Shown here: piece after piece, positions 52,594 through 63,750 of the stretch | How the letters are laid out: every line of letters begins with the position of its first letter | Numbering within the stretch: the first letter of the stretch is position 1 | Made by a program: the position numbers and the translations under genes | Notes under the pieces: generated by a model | Seen by the model: the letters and a program-made list of their open reading frames with translations, nothing else | The model's database searches: none | What the model was told of the DNA's origin: nothing | NCBI GenBank assembly: GCA_030180135.1 | Contig: CM058239.1 | Span: 76,081,823-76,145,822, forward strand | DNA from: Orychophragmus violaceus | Lineage: Eukaryota > Streptophyta > Magnoliopsida > Brassicales > Brassicaceae | Reading direction: 5' to 3' | Length of the DNA: 64,000 nt

Positions 52594-53261
52594 TGTTGGG
52601 AATGTCCTGAAATCTACCCGTACTATCTCTAGAAAGTATGATAAGTGTCGAGATCAGACATAAGTCATAAATACTGGGTGATCATGATGGCTTGCTAGAG
52701 TCCGCTCATGATCTATAAGTTTAGGACTTATTACCAGTATTGTATGATCCCAAAGGGTCACACACCATAGCTAACGGGAAAGTTAAATGGAATTAATACG
52801 GTAAGATGCAATGGCATTTATTGTATTGAATCAGAGTTTTGGGCCAGACAAATACAGGCTTTTGTCTGATTTGTATTTTGGGCCCAAAAGATTAATGAAC
52901 CATTAGTCTAATGACTTGGGCCCATTAATGAGATATAAGAGAGTTAGAAAGCCCTAAAAGGAAATTAGCACTCTAGCGACTTTTTCAATTTGGCGTCATC
53001 TCTCTCTCTCTTCATCTCTCTCTCTGATTCTTCCAGCTCTTTGGTCTAGCAGCCGTCCCGTGCTTGTAAGAGTGTGGATACACGAGGAGGAGCCGATTCT
53101 CATCAGCTCTAATCTGATCTCGACATTACAATCATTCCGCTGCAAAAGGTAATGTCCAGGTTTGTTTTATGATTCGTTTTGCAAGAACCTAGATCTGTTT
53201 AAGGATTTTTGTTAGGTTGTAATTTGGGAATTGAACCTTGGAAAACACCTGAAATCCTTCA
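52594..53261 (+). repeat. COP-9 5' LTR
   Basis: TGTTGGGAATG...AAATCCTTCA with canonical TG/CA ends. CT-rich block at 52999-53032. Confidence 0.95.
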
Positions 53262-53262
53262 G

Positions 53263-53274
53263 TGGTATCAGAGC
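53263..53274 (+). other. COP-9 primer binding site
   Basis: TGGTATCAGAGC, one base after the LTR end. Confidence 0.95.
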
Positions 53275-54731
53275 AAGGTTTTAGGTTTCTTGTGAAATTG
53301 GATCATATGAAAATTGATTAATTGGTTAATTAATTTTGATTATTGAAAAACCGCGGCTGCTAATCAATTATGTGTTAATCGCATTATCAAGAGTTGATAA
53401 TTGAATGAAACCCTAACAATCTGAAAGGTCTCGGCCGATTGTGTTCATTGTTATTAATAGAATGTAATGGTCATTTGTTATTGGCTCGCGATGGTTGTAG
53501 GCGTGTGCCGATCATGCGCCATTATTGCGCCTAATTTGATTATCGCATGTGTTGTGCTGAAAGGTTTTATTAATAATTGAATGGCCTGGTATCATGAAGT
53601 TAATAATTGAATGAGATGAATAACGGCGGCGCATAATATTGAGTTGTAGCTATTATGTTGCAAACAAAGTACCTCATTATATTATTGAACCGGGCTTAAA
53701 CCGGCTATTGCAATAATTCGCATGTGCGCTTTTACATATATAATATGTATATTATATATTAGAATATATATAATATATAACAGTATATTATATAAAACAT
53801 TAATCATTAATTAATGTATGGTAAAGGCATTAACCCAAATCGCGGTTTGCTGGAAATAATTTTATTTCTGGTTAAACCGGATTTAAATTCATAAAATTGA
53901 ATTTTAACCTAAACCGAAGGCTGGTCTAAGTTTGATTTGGTTGGACCAAATAATTTAGAGCTGGTCTGGTTTAGTAAATAACCGATGGTTTTGATAGTTA
54001 ATTTGGTCTTGGACCAAAATTAATAAACCGGATCGGTTATGTCAAATTATTGGGCCAGCTGGAATTCTATGGTCTCGGGCCAAGAATTGGGCCTATAATT
54101 TGTGACCCAACCCAAAATATTTAATGAAATATTTAAATAAGAAATTTCTATTTTTAGTAAGTTACTAAATTTAGAAAGTTTCTAAAATAAGAAACTTTCC
54201 CAAAATAGTAATCTTCTATTTTTGGAAATAAAACTTAAAAATCCTCAAAAACAATATCAAGCTTGGATGTCTTGCCCAATCTTGTCAGCTACTTAACGCT
54301 TATTTGATTACAGATATGGCTTACAGTGTGAGGTGTCTGTTTTCGCGTAAGTAAAGTAGTATATAGTCACTAATTTCATTGGGAGTCCCAGATTTTAGTG
54401 ATTATTTGGCTGTAAGAGATTGGTTTCCTTGACTGGGCCATCGGGAGTCCCGGGCCTTGAGACATCTGGTGAATTTGGGCCTCGGGTCCAATTCACAACC
54501 GAGAGTTATTGGTTATAACTAGCTGTGTGTATGCTTACCAAGTAGAGCTAATTCTGGGTGACGGCCAGTGGCCCACTTTGGATTTAGCTAAACATGGGTC
54601 TCGGAATCATTGTATTCTTATGAGGTTAAACAAAGAAATTTTGAATACAACGCGAGTTTTCTTATAAGTTGTTAAGATTACTCTTTTATGAACTTAATAA
54701 CTAAAACTCTATTTATCTCTAAATTTCAGCT
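53275..54731 (+). other. COP-9 long leader
   Basis: Almost 1.5 kb without a supported ORF, unusually long for the copia elements here. It contains an AT-only block with TATATAATAT repeats (about 53733-53810) and several GGTTTA/AAACCG words. No coding or RNA gene signal is seen. Confidence 0.7.
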
Positions 54732-55622
54732 ATGACAAGCACAAACAATCAAAACACTTTCTCGATCCGGTATGTCCTTGAAATGGACAAACTGAACGGA
54801 TCAAATTTCTTGACTTGGTCGCGGAACCTGAGGCTAGTTCTCAGGCATGAGAGAAAGGACTATGTCCTTGAGAAAGCTCTCCCCGTGAGGATCGGGTCCA
54901 ATGCCTCTCATGCAGTATATAATGCTTGGAATAAGCATTATAATGATGCGGTAGATGTGCGTGGTCTGATATTGGCTACCATGGACTCAGATTTGCTGAA
55001 GCAATATGAGAACATGGAGTCGCCAATAGAGATGATCAGCAGCCTGAAATTGAAATTTCAGGAGCAGGTAAGAGTGGAGAGATACCAGTTGGTTAAATCT
55101 CTCACTAGCTGCAAGCTACCAAATGATCATCCAGTAAGTCCTCATGTCAGTAAAATGATGGGTTACGTTGATAACCTGAGGAAACTGGATTATCCAGTTA
55201 GCCAAGAATTGGCAACTGAGATCATTCTGCGGTCACTGCCGTCAAGCTATGATAAGTTCAGAAGGAACTATATCAAGAAAGGCTTAACGAAGACGCTGAC
55301 TGAACTGCATGATATGCTCAAGACAGTTGAGCCAAACATGAAGAGTACCCTGTATAATCTCATGAAGGAGAAGGGTAGGTTTACTAAACCTAATGCTGAC
55401 AAGGGTGAAGACAAAGTTGTCCAGATATTGAATCATGGAAAGCGTGTGTCTTCTGAGCCCGAGTCAGATACCTCTTACGTTGGTAAGTGCTGCTACTGTA
55501 AAGAGACTGGGCATTGGAAGAGAGATTGCATTAAATTCATGGAAGATTATGAGGAGTTGAAGTTGATGTATGAAACTACTTCCTCAGGTATTCATGTTAT
55601 TACTTCAAGTTATACCTTATAG
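54732..55622 (+). CDS. gag: COP-9 Gag, intact (296 aa)
   Basis: ATG at 54732. Copia Gag domain with LNGSNFLTWSRNLRLVLRHE near the N-terminus, ATEIILRSLPSSYDKFRRNY in the middle, and a CCHC knuckle C253-X2-C256-X4-H261-X4-C266 that would bind RNA. It stops at 55620-55622 soon after the knuckle, where other copia elements continue into protease. Whether the stop is original or a truncation cannot be decided here. The frame has no internal stop, in contrast with pol downstream. Confidence 0.92.
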   Translation: MTSTNNQNTFSIRYVLEMDKLNGSNFLTWSRNLRLVLRHERKDYVLEKALPVRIGSNASHAVYNAWNKHYNDAVDVRGLILATMDSDLLKQYENMESPIEMISSLKLKFQEQVRVERYQLVKSLTSCKLPNDHPVSPHVSKMMGYVDNLRKLDYPVSQELATEIILRSLPSSYDKFRRNYIKKGLTKTLTELHDMLKTVEPNMKSTLYNLMKEKGRFTKPNADKGEDKVVQILNHGKRVSSEPESDTSYVGKCCYCKETGHWKRDCIKFMEDYEELKLMYETTSSGIHVITSSYTL

Positions 55623-58110
55623 GTATTGAATACTGGTTAGGGCACTGATATTTGTTATAATATGCAGAGCCTGAGCAACAGTAGAACGTTGAAGGAAGGG
55701 CAAGTGGAACTGCGTGTCTGGAAGGAGCAAGGGATGCTGCTTCAGCCATAGGGTTTTCACTTGTAGATGCCTTTGAGGCTTGGTTTTATTAAGTAATTGC
55801 TACAATGTACCTGCTTTAAGCAGAGTTGTCTTTCAATTTCTTGTAAGAATTTGAATGTTTTTCATTTTGATAAAAGACAAGTTTGTTCTTTTGACATTAA
55901 TGAAAAATTAATTGTAGCACCCTATTCAAGGAATGGGTTTTATGTATTAAACCAAAGAGTGTCTAAGATGTAACATAAATACTGCAATTGGTTTAAATCT
56001 AATGAATTAAACCTGATTTTTCTTGGCATAAATGTTTTGGTCAAAGAGAGTAAGTCAGATTCAGAAACCCCATAGTTATGGACTTTTGGGCTCATTTGAT
56101 TTGAGATATCTTATGAGACTTGAATTCTGCTTACTAGGCCAAAAGACAAAGGGGCCCATCTTAGCCGAGCTAGAGAAAGGCCCAAAGGCTTATTAGAGAT
56201 TGAACATACTCATGTATGTGGTCCGATGAGCAGTAATGCCAGAGAAAAATTTCCTGTACTTCATTGTCTCTACTGATTACTTCAGTGAGTGTGACTGTGT
56301 TCATTTGATGAGACACAAGTCGGAATTCTTTGACATGGTCGAAAGAGTTCCAGAATGAAGTATAGAATCTGAATGACAAAAGTATTAAGACTCTGGATTA
56401 GATCACGAGTGAGAATACTTAAGTCATTGATTGTGTGATCATCTGAATGAGTGTGAAGTCGTTTCACAGCTCATTTCTCCTGAAAACCTAGAGGTGTTTC
56501 TGTGAGAATGAATCAGATCTTATTAGAAATGATTAAAGATGAGTCACACGAATCTTCCACGATATTCTCTAAGAATAACGCTCTAGAAATATCTAAGTTT
56601 AAGCTGAAATAGTTCCACCAATATCAGTTGAAAGACACCACGTAAATGTGGATTGGAATCGATCCAAATTCGTCTTTACTGAGTATTTGTAGTTGTGCTA
56701 CTTCGCTGGTTGTCCTAGGGAAACCAAGGCTTGTTACTTTTACGTCCATTCTGTTTTCTAAGAAGGGAAGTTAATTTTCCAAGAAGAACAGTGGGAGTAA
56801 AAGTATAACTCGAAGAAATTCGAGATATACGGGAAGCTGCTCAACCTGTTGAGGGAGAGCAGCGGATGGATTTACAGATTTCTGTAGAATCTACACCTGT
56901 AAAGCCTGAAGTTCGCAGATCTGAATGAATCAGTTACTAATCCGAGAGTGATTTCTCGTCATTAGTTGAACCTGATGATCATTGAAAGTTCGCATGATCT
57001 GATGATCATTGAAAGCGACGAACCTGCGAAATTCAAAGAAGCGAAAGTGAGCCCGGACTCCGAAAATTACACTACGTGTAAGTTAGCTTCATTGATCCAT
57101 TCATGGATGGAAGCAAACATATCGGAGTTGGAATCTTCGTTCTGTTGAAGTAGTCAAAGGTTTTGACTTGAACAGGAACGAAGTAGAACTGTGCGTTTAC
57201 TAAAAGATAAGTGGGAGCAATATTGCATTTCTCATAGTGTATGTTGATGACATACTGATTCTCGAAAATAACGTCCCAATGCTACAGTCGGTAAAGGACT
57301 GGCTTGGGAGTTGATTTTATGAATGACATGGATAAAGCCACGTAGTTATTGGATTTTGGATCTAAAGATAGAGATCCAAAAGAGCTGGTAGGACAATGTC
57401 AGGATTCTTAAATTGACAAAGTCCTACACGTAATCAGCAATCCAAGAAGGGTTTTATGCCAATGTCACATGGCATTACGTTAAGCAAGATACAGTATCCT
57501 ACGATAACTGCTGAGCTTGAATGCATGGATAGGATTCCATATGCGACGGCAATTGGATCTATCATGTATGCCATGACACGTACTTGTTTTGATGTTGCTT
57601 TAATGTTAAGCAAGACAAGTAATGACCAGTCAAATCCAGTAAAGAATCACTGGATTGCCGTAAAGAATATTCTGAAGTATTTGAGGAATACTTAGGATAA
57701 GTTCTTGATTTACGGAGAAAGTGAGGTGCTACAAGTCGATAGAGTCTGAAAGGCAAGTTTCCAATAGACAAAGATAATTCCTGGTCACAGTCCGACTATA
57801 TCTTGTGTCTAACTGGCGGTGCAAGGCACTGTTGCTGACTCCATGACTTAAGCTGAACATTTCGCAGCTTGAGAAGCGGCGAAAGAGGTTGTTTGGAAAG
57901 AAGAGTTCATCACTGAACTTGATGTGATTCCCAGCATAGATGAGACTAGCTGCACATCATAGGTCCAAACACCTTGAGGGTATAACCTATTCCGTGAGAT
58001 AAATGACAGAGGTGTTAAGTAGATAAGCAAGTTTCATCGAATGAGAACGTTGCTAATCTATTAACGAAGCCACTCCTTATGCCTAAGCACGAGTCGCGGA
58101 CTGTAGCTGT
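55623..58110 (+). pseudogene. pol: COP-9 pol remnants (integrase, RT, RNase H)
   Basis: Fragments only. Around 56165-56350 an integrase stretch is recognisable (YFIVSTDYFSE, HLMRHKSEFFDM). 57228-57262 reads FLIVYVDDILIL, the RT catalytic box. 57456-57695 is the region after RT (IPYATAIGSIMYAMTRTCFDV, NHWIAVKNILKYLRNT). Near 57835-57935 lies an RNase H stretch (EAAKEVVWKEEFITELDVIPSID) with two stops nearby. Protease and most of integrase and the RT fingers are missing, so both deletions and stops occurred. Confidence 0.85.
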
Positions 58111-59011
58111 AGGATGAGTGAAATTAAGATGTAGTCTTAATTTCAGTGGGAGTCTGTAAAGGGCTTTACTTAGTTGTTTTGAAAGGTTCATGTAAACATT
58201 TTAAAATGTTAATGAAATTTTATTTCTGGATTATTTTAACTGTGATATAAAATAATCGTTCCAAAATGATTCATGTCACTATATATGGGCCATCGAAGTA
58301 CATGAGTAGACTTGATCCTGAAACCCCATATTTAACGAAGTGACATAAATCATAGTGTCCATAGTCGAAGGTTGTTGAAATTGGAACACCAACAACCTGT
58401 TGAGACTAGATTGTGTTGAGACTTATGACCAAGTTTCGAGGGGTCATAGATGCGCGGCATCAAAGTCGACACATAGGTATATGTAGGGGAGCATATGACC
58501 GGACATGGCCCGCTGATGAGAACTCTGCAAGATATTAATATCTGTGTCATAAGAAGTTCTCATATACGACTATAGAGTATAGTCCTTAGACCTGAGTTCG
58601 CATGCATGTGGCTACACATGGAGTAATGCGCTTTGATCATTGTCTAACGCTGTTTCGTAACTGGGAGCTATAAGGACCTTGGTTGGGTGTATTATAAAGT
58701 GTGTAGTTCATAGTGATGGAACAAGATGGGATTTGTCCCTGCCGTTTAACGGAGGTAATATCTCTAGGCCAATCGGAGATTTGATAGCTGGTAAGAGAAT
58801 GGCCATTCCCAAACAGACTTGCCCAAGTCGTTTGCATTGTCAGTATCAAATCTGGTCCGATAAACATGGTCTGGCTATATAAGGATGACACGCATCTTGC
58901 CTTATGCCAGATCGAGATATTGAGACAAAAGGATTAGGGAATGTAGGATTCCAGTACAATCGGAAGATTGTTGGGAATGTCCTTTGTAGGATTCCAGTAC
59001 AAGTGGGAGAT
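58111..59011 (+). other. COP-9 3' non-coding region and polypurine tract
   Basis: No ORF supported. A GTGGGAG word recurs (58148 and 59004); the second, AAGTGGGAGAT (59001-59011), is the polypurine tract. A 43-bp near-duplication precedes it (58943-58985 and 58986 onward) and includes a 15-base copy of the LTR start at 58969-58983. Confidence 0.75.
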
Positions 59012-59679
59012 TGTTGGGAATGTCCTGAAATCTACCCGTACTATCTCTAGAAAGTATGATAAGTGTCGAGATCAGACATAAGTCATAAATACTGGGTGAT
59101 CATGATGGCTTGCTAGAGTCCGCTCATGATCTATAAGTTTAGGACTTATTACCAGTATTGTATGATCCCAAAGGGTCACACACCATAGCTAACGGGAAAG
59201 TTAAATGGAATTAATACGGTAAGATGCAATGGCATTTATTGTATTGAATCAGAGTTTTGGGCCAGACAAATACAGGCTTTTGTCTGATTTGTATTTTGGG
59301 CCCAAAAGATTAATGAACCATTAGTCTAATGACTTGGGCCCATTAATGAGATATAAGAGAGTTAGAAAGCCCTAAAAGGAAATTAGCACTCTAGCGACTT
59401 TTTCAATTTGGCGTCATCTCTCTCTCTCTTCATCTCTCTCTCTGATTCTTCCAGCTCTTTGGTCTAGCAGCCGTCCCGTGCTTGTAAGAGTGTGGATACA
59501 CGAGGAGGAGCCGATTCTCATCAGCTCTAATCTGATCTCGACATTACAATCATTCCGCTGCAAAAGGTAATGTCCAGGTTTGTTTTATGATTCGTTTTGC
59601 AAGAACCTAGATCTGTTTAAGGATTTTTGTTAGGTTGTAATTTGGGAATTGAACCTTGGAAAACACCTGAAATCCTTCA
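59012..59679 (+). repeat. COP-9 3' LTR
   Basis: 668 bp, no difference from the 5' LTR seen on full reading; followed by GAAAG. Confidence 0.95.
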
Positions 59680-60008
59680 GAAAGGAGCTGAGGCAGAGAC
59701 TAAAGGCAGTGATGAGTCTCATGAAGAGGCGATTGAAGCTAATGAAAAAGCTTGGATAAAAGGGGACCAGAATGTGCTTTCTATACTCCAAAGCTCACTG
59801 GACCAGCACCTATTGGAAGCTTACTCTTATTGTGTGACTTCCAAGCAGCTGTGGGATACTATTGAGAAGGTTTATGGGAATAAATCAAACCTAATCACAG
59901 TCTTTGAAGTTAAGCTGGCCATCAACAATCTCCAGCAAGAAGATATGGAGTTTAAAGCTCACTTTGGAAAGTTTAGCTCACTGTGGTCAGAGTTGGAGAT
60001 GTTGAGGC
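59680..60008 (+). pseudogene. gag: COP-8 Gag, second segment
   Basis: Continues Gag in the same frame after COP-9: GDQNVLSILQSSLDQHLLEA, NNLQQEDMEFKAHFGKFSSL, ending at LWSELEMLR where COP-10 is inserted at 60009. GAGGC (60004-60008) would be the COP-10 duplication; its partner lies off the window. Confidence 0.88.
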
Positions 60009-61379
60009 TATTAGAGAGGAAGAAGGAATGGAGAGGCAAGGCTGGACATAACTAAGGAAGGCCGAAGACTCTCCTCCTCAACCTGCTTTGGTTTGTCAAG
60101 AAAGAAGAGCAGCCTTTGAGATGAAGCCCAAAGAAGTGCACAATCAATGTGCAAAATCAGGGACTTCATCTCAAGGTGCAAAACTAGTGCACAGAAGACT
60201 CATATGTCAATGTGCAAAATCCGGGACATCTCAAAATGCATTATCAAGGCATAAAGGAGATGTGCAAAATCAGGGACATCCTGATCATTATCAAAGTGCA
60301 AAATCAGGGCACTTACAGACAGACATACACACAAATAGACAAACAGATAAGTCTGTGCAAAGTTGGGGCGTCTAGATGTCTGAACTATCAAGAATGAGAT
60401 TATCAAAGTGCAAAATAAGGGCCAAGTCTGAAGAGTTCGAAATAGAGAGGAAAGAGCTGTTTGAGATGGTCTGGACCACAAGGACAGGCTGTCACTTTCA
60501 AGCATGGACCACAAGGAGTTGTCACTTTCACTTCTTGGACTTATCTGCCTTTTGTCTTCATGTGAATTCAAATTCAAAAGAATCCACCTTCCCTCCATTA
60601 GAATTTCGAAATGTAATCAGAACTAGGGCTTCTTATTGTTAGGATTCTCTATATAAAGAGATGAAAACACACTTGTAATACTCAATCAATTGAACAACAA
60701 TTAGATTCATTCTCTTATTCTCTTGTCTTTCTTTCATGCTATCCTTCTCCCTTATTGTGTCTCTCTCTCAAACACAATAAGAACCAGGAAGAGACATGAT
60801 CTAGGGTTGCTTCAATGCTCCCTTGTTATGCTCTTGATTAGCTTTTAAATAGCTAAATCAAGAGCTAACTCAAATCTGCTCTTCATGGATATTACAAGAA
60901 CAACACCTTCTACATACTGATTCTCTTAATCCTCATGAGTAAACACACTCTATAAATGATGTTAAGCTCCTGGATAAGTCTCAAATAGATAGGTGCTCTT
61001 GTCAAAGCTAAGTAGAACCGGTTCTCACCAAGACAAGCTTGGTGCGGTTCTCTTATGCTCTTCTTCTTAAGGATAACACTTGCTAATTACTGATTCTGTC
61101 CAGATTCATGAGTAAACACTCTTGATGAGTAGTTAAGCTCCTGGTCTAGTTTTCATATAGCTAAGTGCTCCTATAAACCACTAGCTTACTGGTTTTGATC
61201 TTCTCTAGGCTACAAAGCTCTAACAGAGTTGAATCAGTCTCAAACTAGTTGGTCTCTCTTTAAACAGATTCGATTTAGTCTCCCTTAAATTGTTTCTGTC
61301 CATTTATTGTTTCTTGTTCATGAGCTTAGTCTCTTCATTTCCATCATGGAATAAGAGCTAAGTCTCTGAAATCCCAACA
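60009..61379 (+). repeat. COP-10 5' LTR (1371 bp)
   Basis: TATTAGAGAGG...AAATCCCAACA. U3 contains at least five copies of a TGTGCAAAATCAGGGAC-like word (60148, 60211, 60261, 60295, 60407). TATATAAAG at 60651-60659 is a plausible TATA box. Short ORFs inside the LTR are repeated in the other copy and have no recognisable domain. Confidence 0.9.
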
Positions 61380-61391
61380 TGGTATCAGAGC
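61380..61391 (+). other. COP-10 primer binding site
   Basis: TGGTATCAGAGC abutting the LTR end. Confidence 0.95.
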
Positions 61392-62780
61392 ATAAGATTC
61401 TAGGATTGAATCAAGCTCAAAAACCAGAGAAAAACAGAGCAAAACTCTGTCCCTTTCTCATTCAAAGCTTCCGCAAATTTCAGAGAGTAAACTGAGCAAA
61501 ACTCAGTCAGTGTTCTCAAAACCAAAAGCTCAAACTGAGCAAAACTCAGTCCCTGAACTTCCCTTTCATTCTCCCATTCATTCTCTCATTTATTCTCTCA
61601 TTCATTTATACTCTCATTCTCAAGCATTCATTCTCTCATTCTCTGCATTTTTCTTTTATTCTCTGGTTACTTATACTTCACATATTCTCTCTGAGTTCTG
61701 TCCTTGAATCTCCTTAGCTCACAATGACTTAAAAATCAGAGTGCATAGCTCCTGATCAAAGCTGTGTTATTTTGAGGATTGTTGTGTGTTCTCTTGGTGT
61801 TTTTAGGTGGAATGATGAATCTGCTAGTGAGGACAGTTCATAAAAGGGGCTGGAGTTCAGTTTCTAAGTGGCTGTACCCACTGGTCTTGAGCTTACCTAA
61901 GAAGAAGAGGCGTCCAGTAGCTGCTGCAACAAGTTAGTCAAGGAAAGCAACACTGATTTCTTGACTGATCAAGTATTGAAGCTTTTTCAAGAAGAGGCAG
62001 TGATGGAAGCTTGGGTTCAAAGCTTGGTGTGCTTAATCTGAAGCTAACAAAGGGTGGTTAAGGTGTCCATACTAAAGGGAGGCTACAAGTTAAACAACCC
62101 ATAAAGGCTGTTAAGGCTTCACATAACTCCAAAGGTCACAGAAAAGTTATTAAGAAGCAGCCAAAGAAGAGGAGTTAGAACCGGTTATGCAACTGATGAA
62201 TCAACTCACAAATGGTGCTTCCAACTTCAAGATGGCCTAAGGGAAGGTTTAAAGGCGTGGCTCATGTCCAGGTCTAAAGCCAACAAGCTTGGAGAAAGCT
62301 TAACAGTTCGGGGGAGGTGTAAAACCTCAAAGAAAAGGAGTAAACCGAAGAGGAACTCTCAAAATCAAACTCTTCTCAAACTACAACCAAAGATTGAAAA
62401 GGCTAAACTCCTAAACCCTCACTGTTTTTTTTAAGTCTTCATTCAGTCACTTAAATCCCTTGAGTTACTTATCCATTGCTTAATCATATACTTAAAACTC
62501 ATGGCATTTTACTTTAACAAGTCTTCCTTGAATCTTTGATGTGAAGGTTCATTAGGAGACCTAAAGGAGGAGTAAGACCGTGGGCAGATTGGGTGACAAG
62601 GAAAGGATTCAAGGAATGGCATGAAGGAAGGCTAAGACTTGAGTCAAGGTCATGGAAGGTCCAATGGAGAAGCTTGATCCAAGATGGAGAAGGCAATCTA
62701 AAGAACCGGCCAAATCATATGCACAAAGGAACAATGGTCAAAGCTTACATCAAGGGCATGTGGAAGCTATACTCTTTTTC

Positions 62781-62820
62781 CCTCCTTAGGGTTTTATCCC
62801 ATGAGTTTTCCTTAAGGAGG
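62781..62820 (+). other. Stem-loop 1 of COP-10
   Basis: CCTCCTTAGGG (62781-62791) pairs with CCTTAAGGAGG (62810-62820) with one mismatch; loop TTTTATCCCATGAGTTTT. The arms are unrelated in sequence to those of the other elements. Confidence 0.8.
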
Positions 62821-62847
62821 TTTTTAATGAGGTAGCTCCCGCATCTC

Positions 62848-62899
62848 CAAGCTTGGCCTTTGGTCCTTTAGTGTCCCGACAACCAAGCTTGCGGGGGAG
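62848..62899 (+). other. Stem-loop 2 and polypurine tract of COP-10
   Basis: CAAGCTTGG (62848-62856) pairs with CCAAGCTTG (62883-62891); the loop is longer (26 bases) than in the others. CGGGGGAG (62892-62899) is the purine tract. Confidence 0.75.
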
Positions 62900-63750
62900 T
62901 ATTAGAGAGGAAGAAGGAATGGAGAGGCAAGGCTGGACATAACTAAGGAAGGCCGAAGACTCTCCTCCTCAACCTGATTTGGTGTGTCAAGAAAGAAGAG
63001 CAGCCTTTGAGATGAAGCCCAAAGAAGTGCACAATCAATGTGCAAAATCAGGGACTTCATCTCAAGGTGCAAAACTAGTGCACAGAAGACTCATCTGTCA
63101 ATGTGCAAAATCCGGGACATCTCAAAATGCATTATCAAGGCATAAAGGAGATGTGCAAAATCAGGGACATCCTGATCATTATCAAAGTGCAAAATCAGGG
63201 CACTTACAGACAGACAGACACACAAATAGACAAACAGATAAGTCTGTGCAAAGTTGGGGCGTCTAGATGTCTGAACTATCAAGAATGAGATTATCAAAGT
63301 GCAAAAGAAGGGCCAAGTCTGAAGAGTTCGAAATAGAGAGGAAAGAGCTGTTGGAGAAGGTCTGGACCACAAGGACAGGCTGTCACTTTCAAGCATGGAC
63401 CACAAGGAGTTGTCACTTTCACTTCTTGGACTTATCTGCCTTTTGTCTTCATGTGAATTCAAATTCAAAAGAATCCACCTTCCCTCCATTAGAATTTCGA
63501 AATGTAATCAGAACTAGGGCTTCTTATTGTTAGGATTCTCTATATAAAGAGATGAAAACACACTTGTTATACTCAATCAATTGAACAACAATTAGATTCA
63601 TTCTCTTATTCTCTTGTCTTTCTTTCATGCTATCCTTCTCCCTTATTGTGTCTCTCTCTCAAACACAATAAGAACCAGGAAGAGACATGATCTAGGGTTG
63701 CATCAATGCTCCCTTGTTATGCTCTTGATTAGCTTTTCAATAGCTAAATC
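62900..63750 (+). repeat. COP-10 3' LTR, first 851 bp
   Basis: TATTAGAGAGG..., collinear with 60009-60859 without indels. Ten substitutions by eye, all transversions. Interrupted by COP-11 after TAGCTAAATC. Confidence 0.92.

Larger units (their letters stand above)
52594..59679 (+). mobile_element. COP-9: recent copia element with intact gag and ruined pol
   Basis: 668-bp LTRs at 52594-53261 and 59012-59679 that I find identical base for base, GAAAG duplications (52589-52593 and 59680-59684), and primer site 53263-53274. It belongs to a different copia lineage from COP-1 to -8. Gag is a clean ORF; pol is a series of short remnants. The identical LTRs mean the insertion is very recent although the element encodes no working enzymes. 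Confidence 0.95.
51793..60008 (+). mobile_element. COP-8: copia element 5' part, split by COP-9 and COP-10
   Basis: 5' LTR, primer site and gag of the COP-3/COP-4 family. COP-9 sits in gag at 52594-59679 and COP-10 cuts gag again at 60009. The remainder is expected right of the window. Confidence 0.9.
61392..62899 (+). other. COP-10 interior, no coding capacity
   Basis: I see no frame with similarity to gag or pol and no frame over about 80 codons. The first part is rich in ACTGAGCAAAACTCAGTC-like repeats (61490-61550) and CATTCTCTCATT repeats (61565-61650). The end carries the copia 3' UTR structures. Confidence 0.8.

Noticed and set aside
53733..53810. Possible replication origin or MITE in the AT-only block
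   Set aside because: Low-complexity TA repeats inside the COP-9 leader; no terminal inverted repeats or target duplication visible.
60088..60642. Short ORFs that are present twice (also 62979-63533)
   Set aside because: They recur only because they lie in the two LTRs of COP-10; no known domain, and the frames cover the repeated TGTGCAAAATCAGGGAC word.
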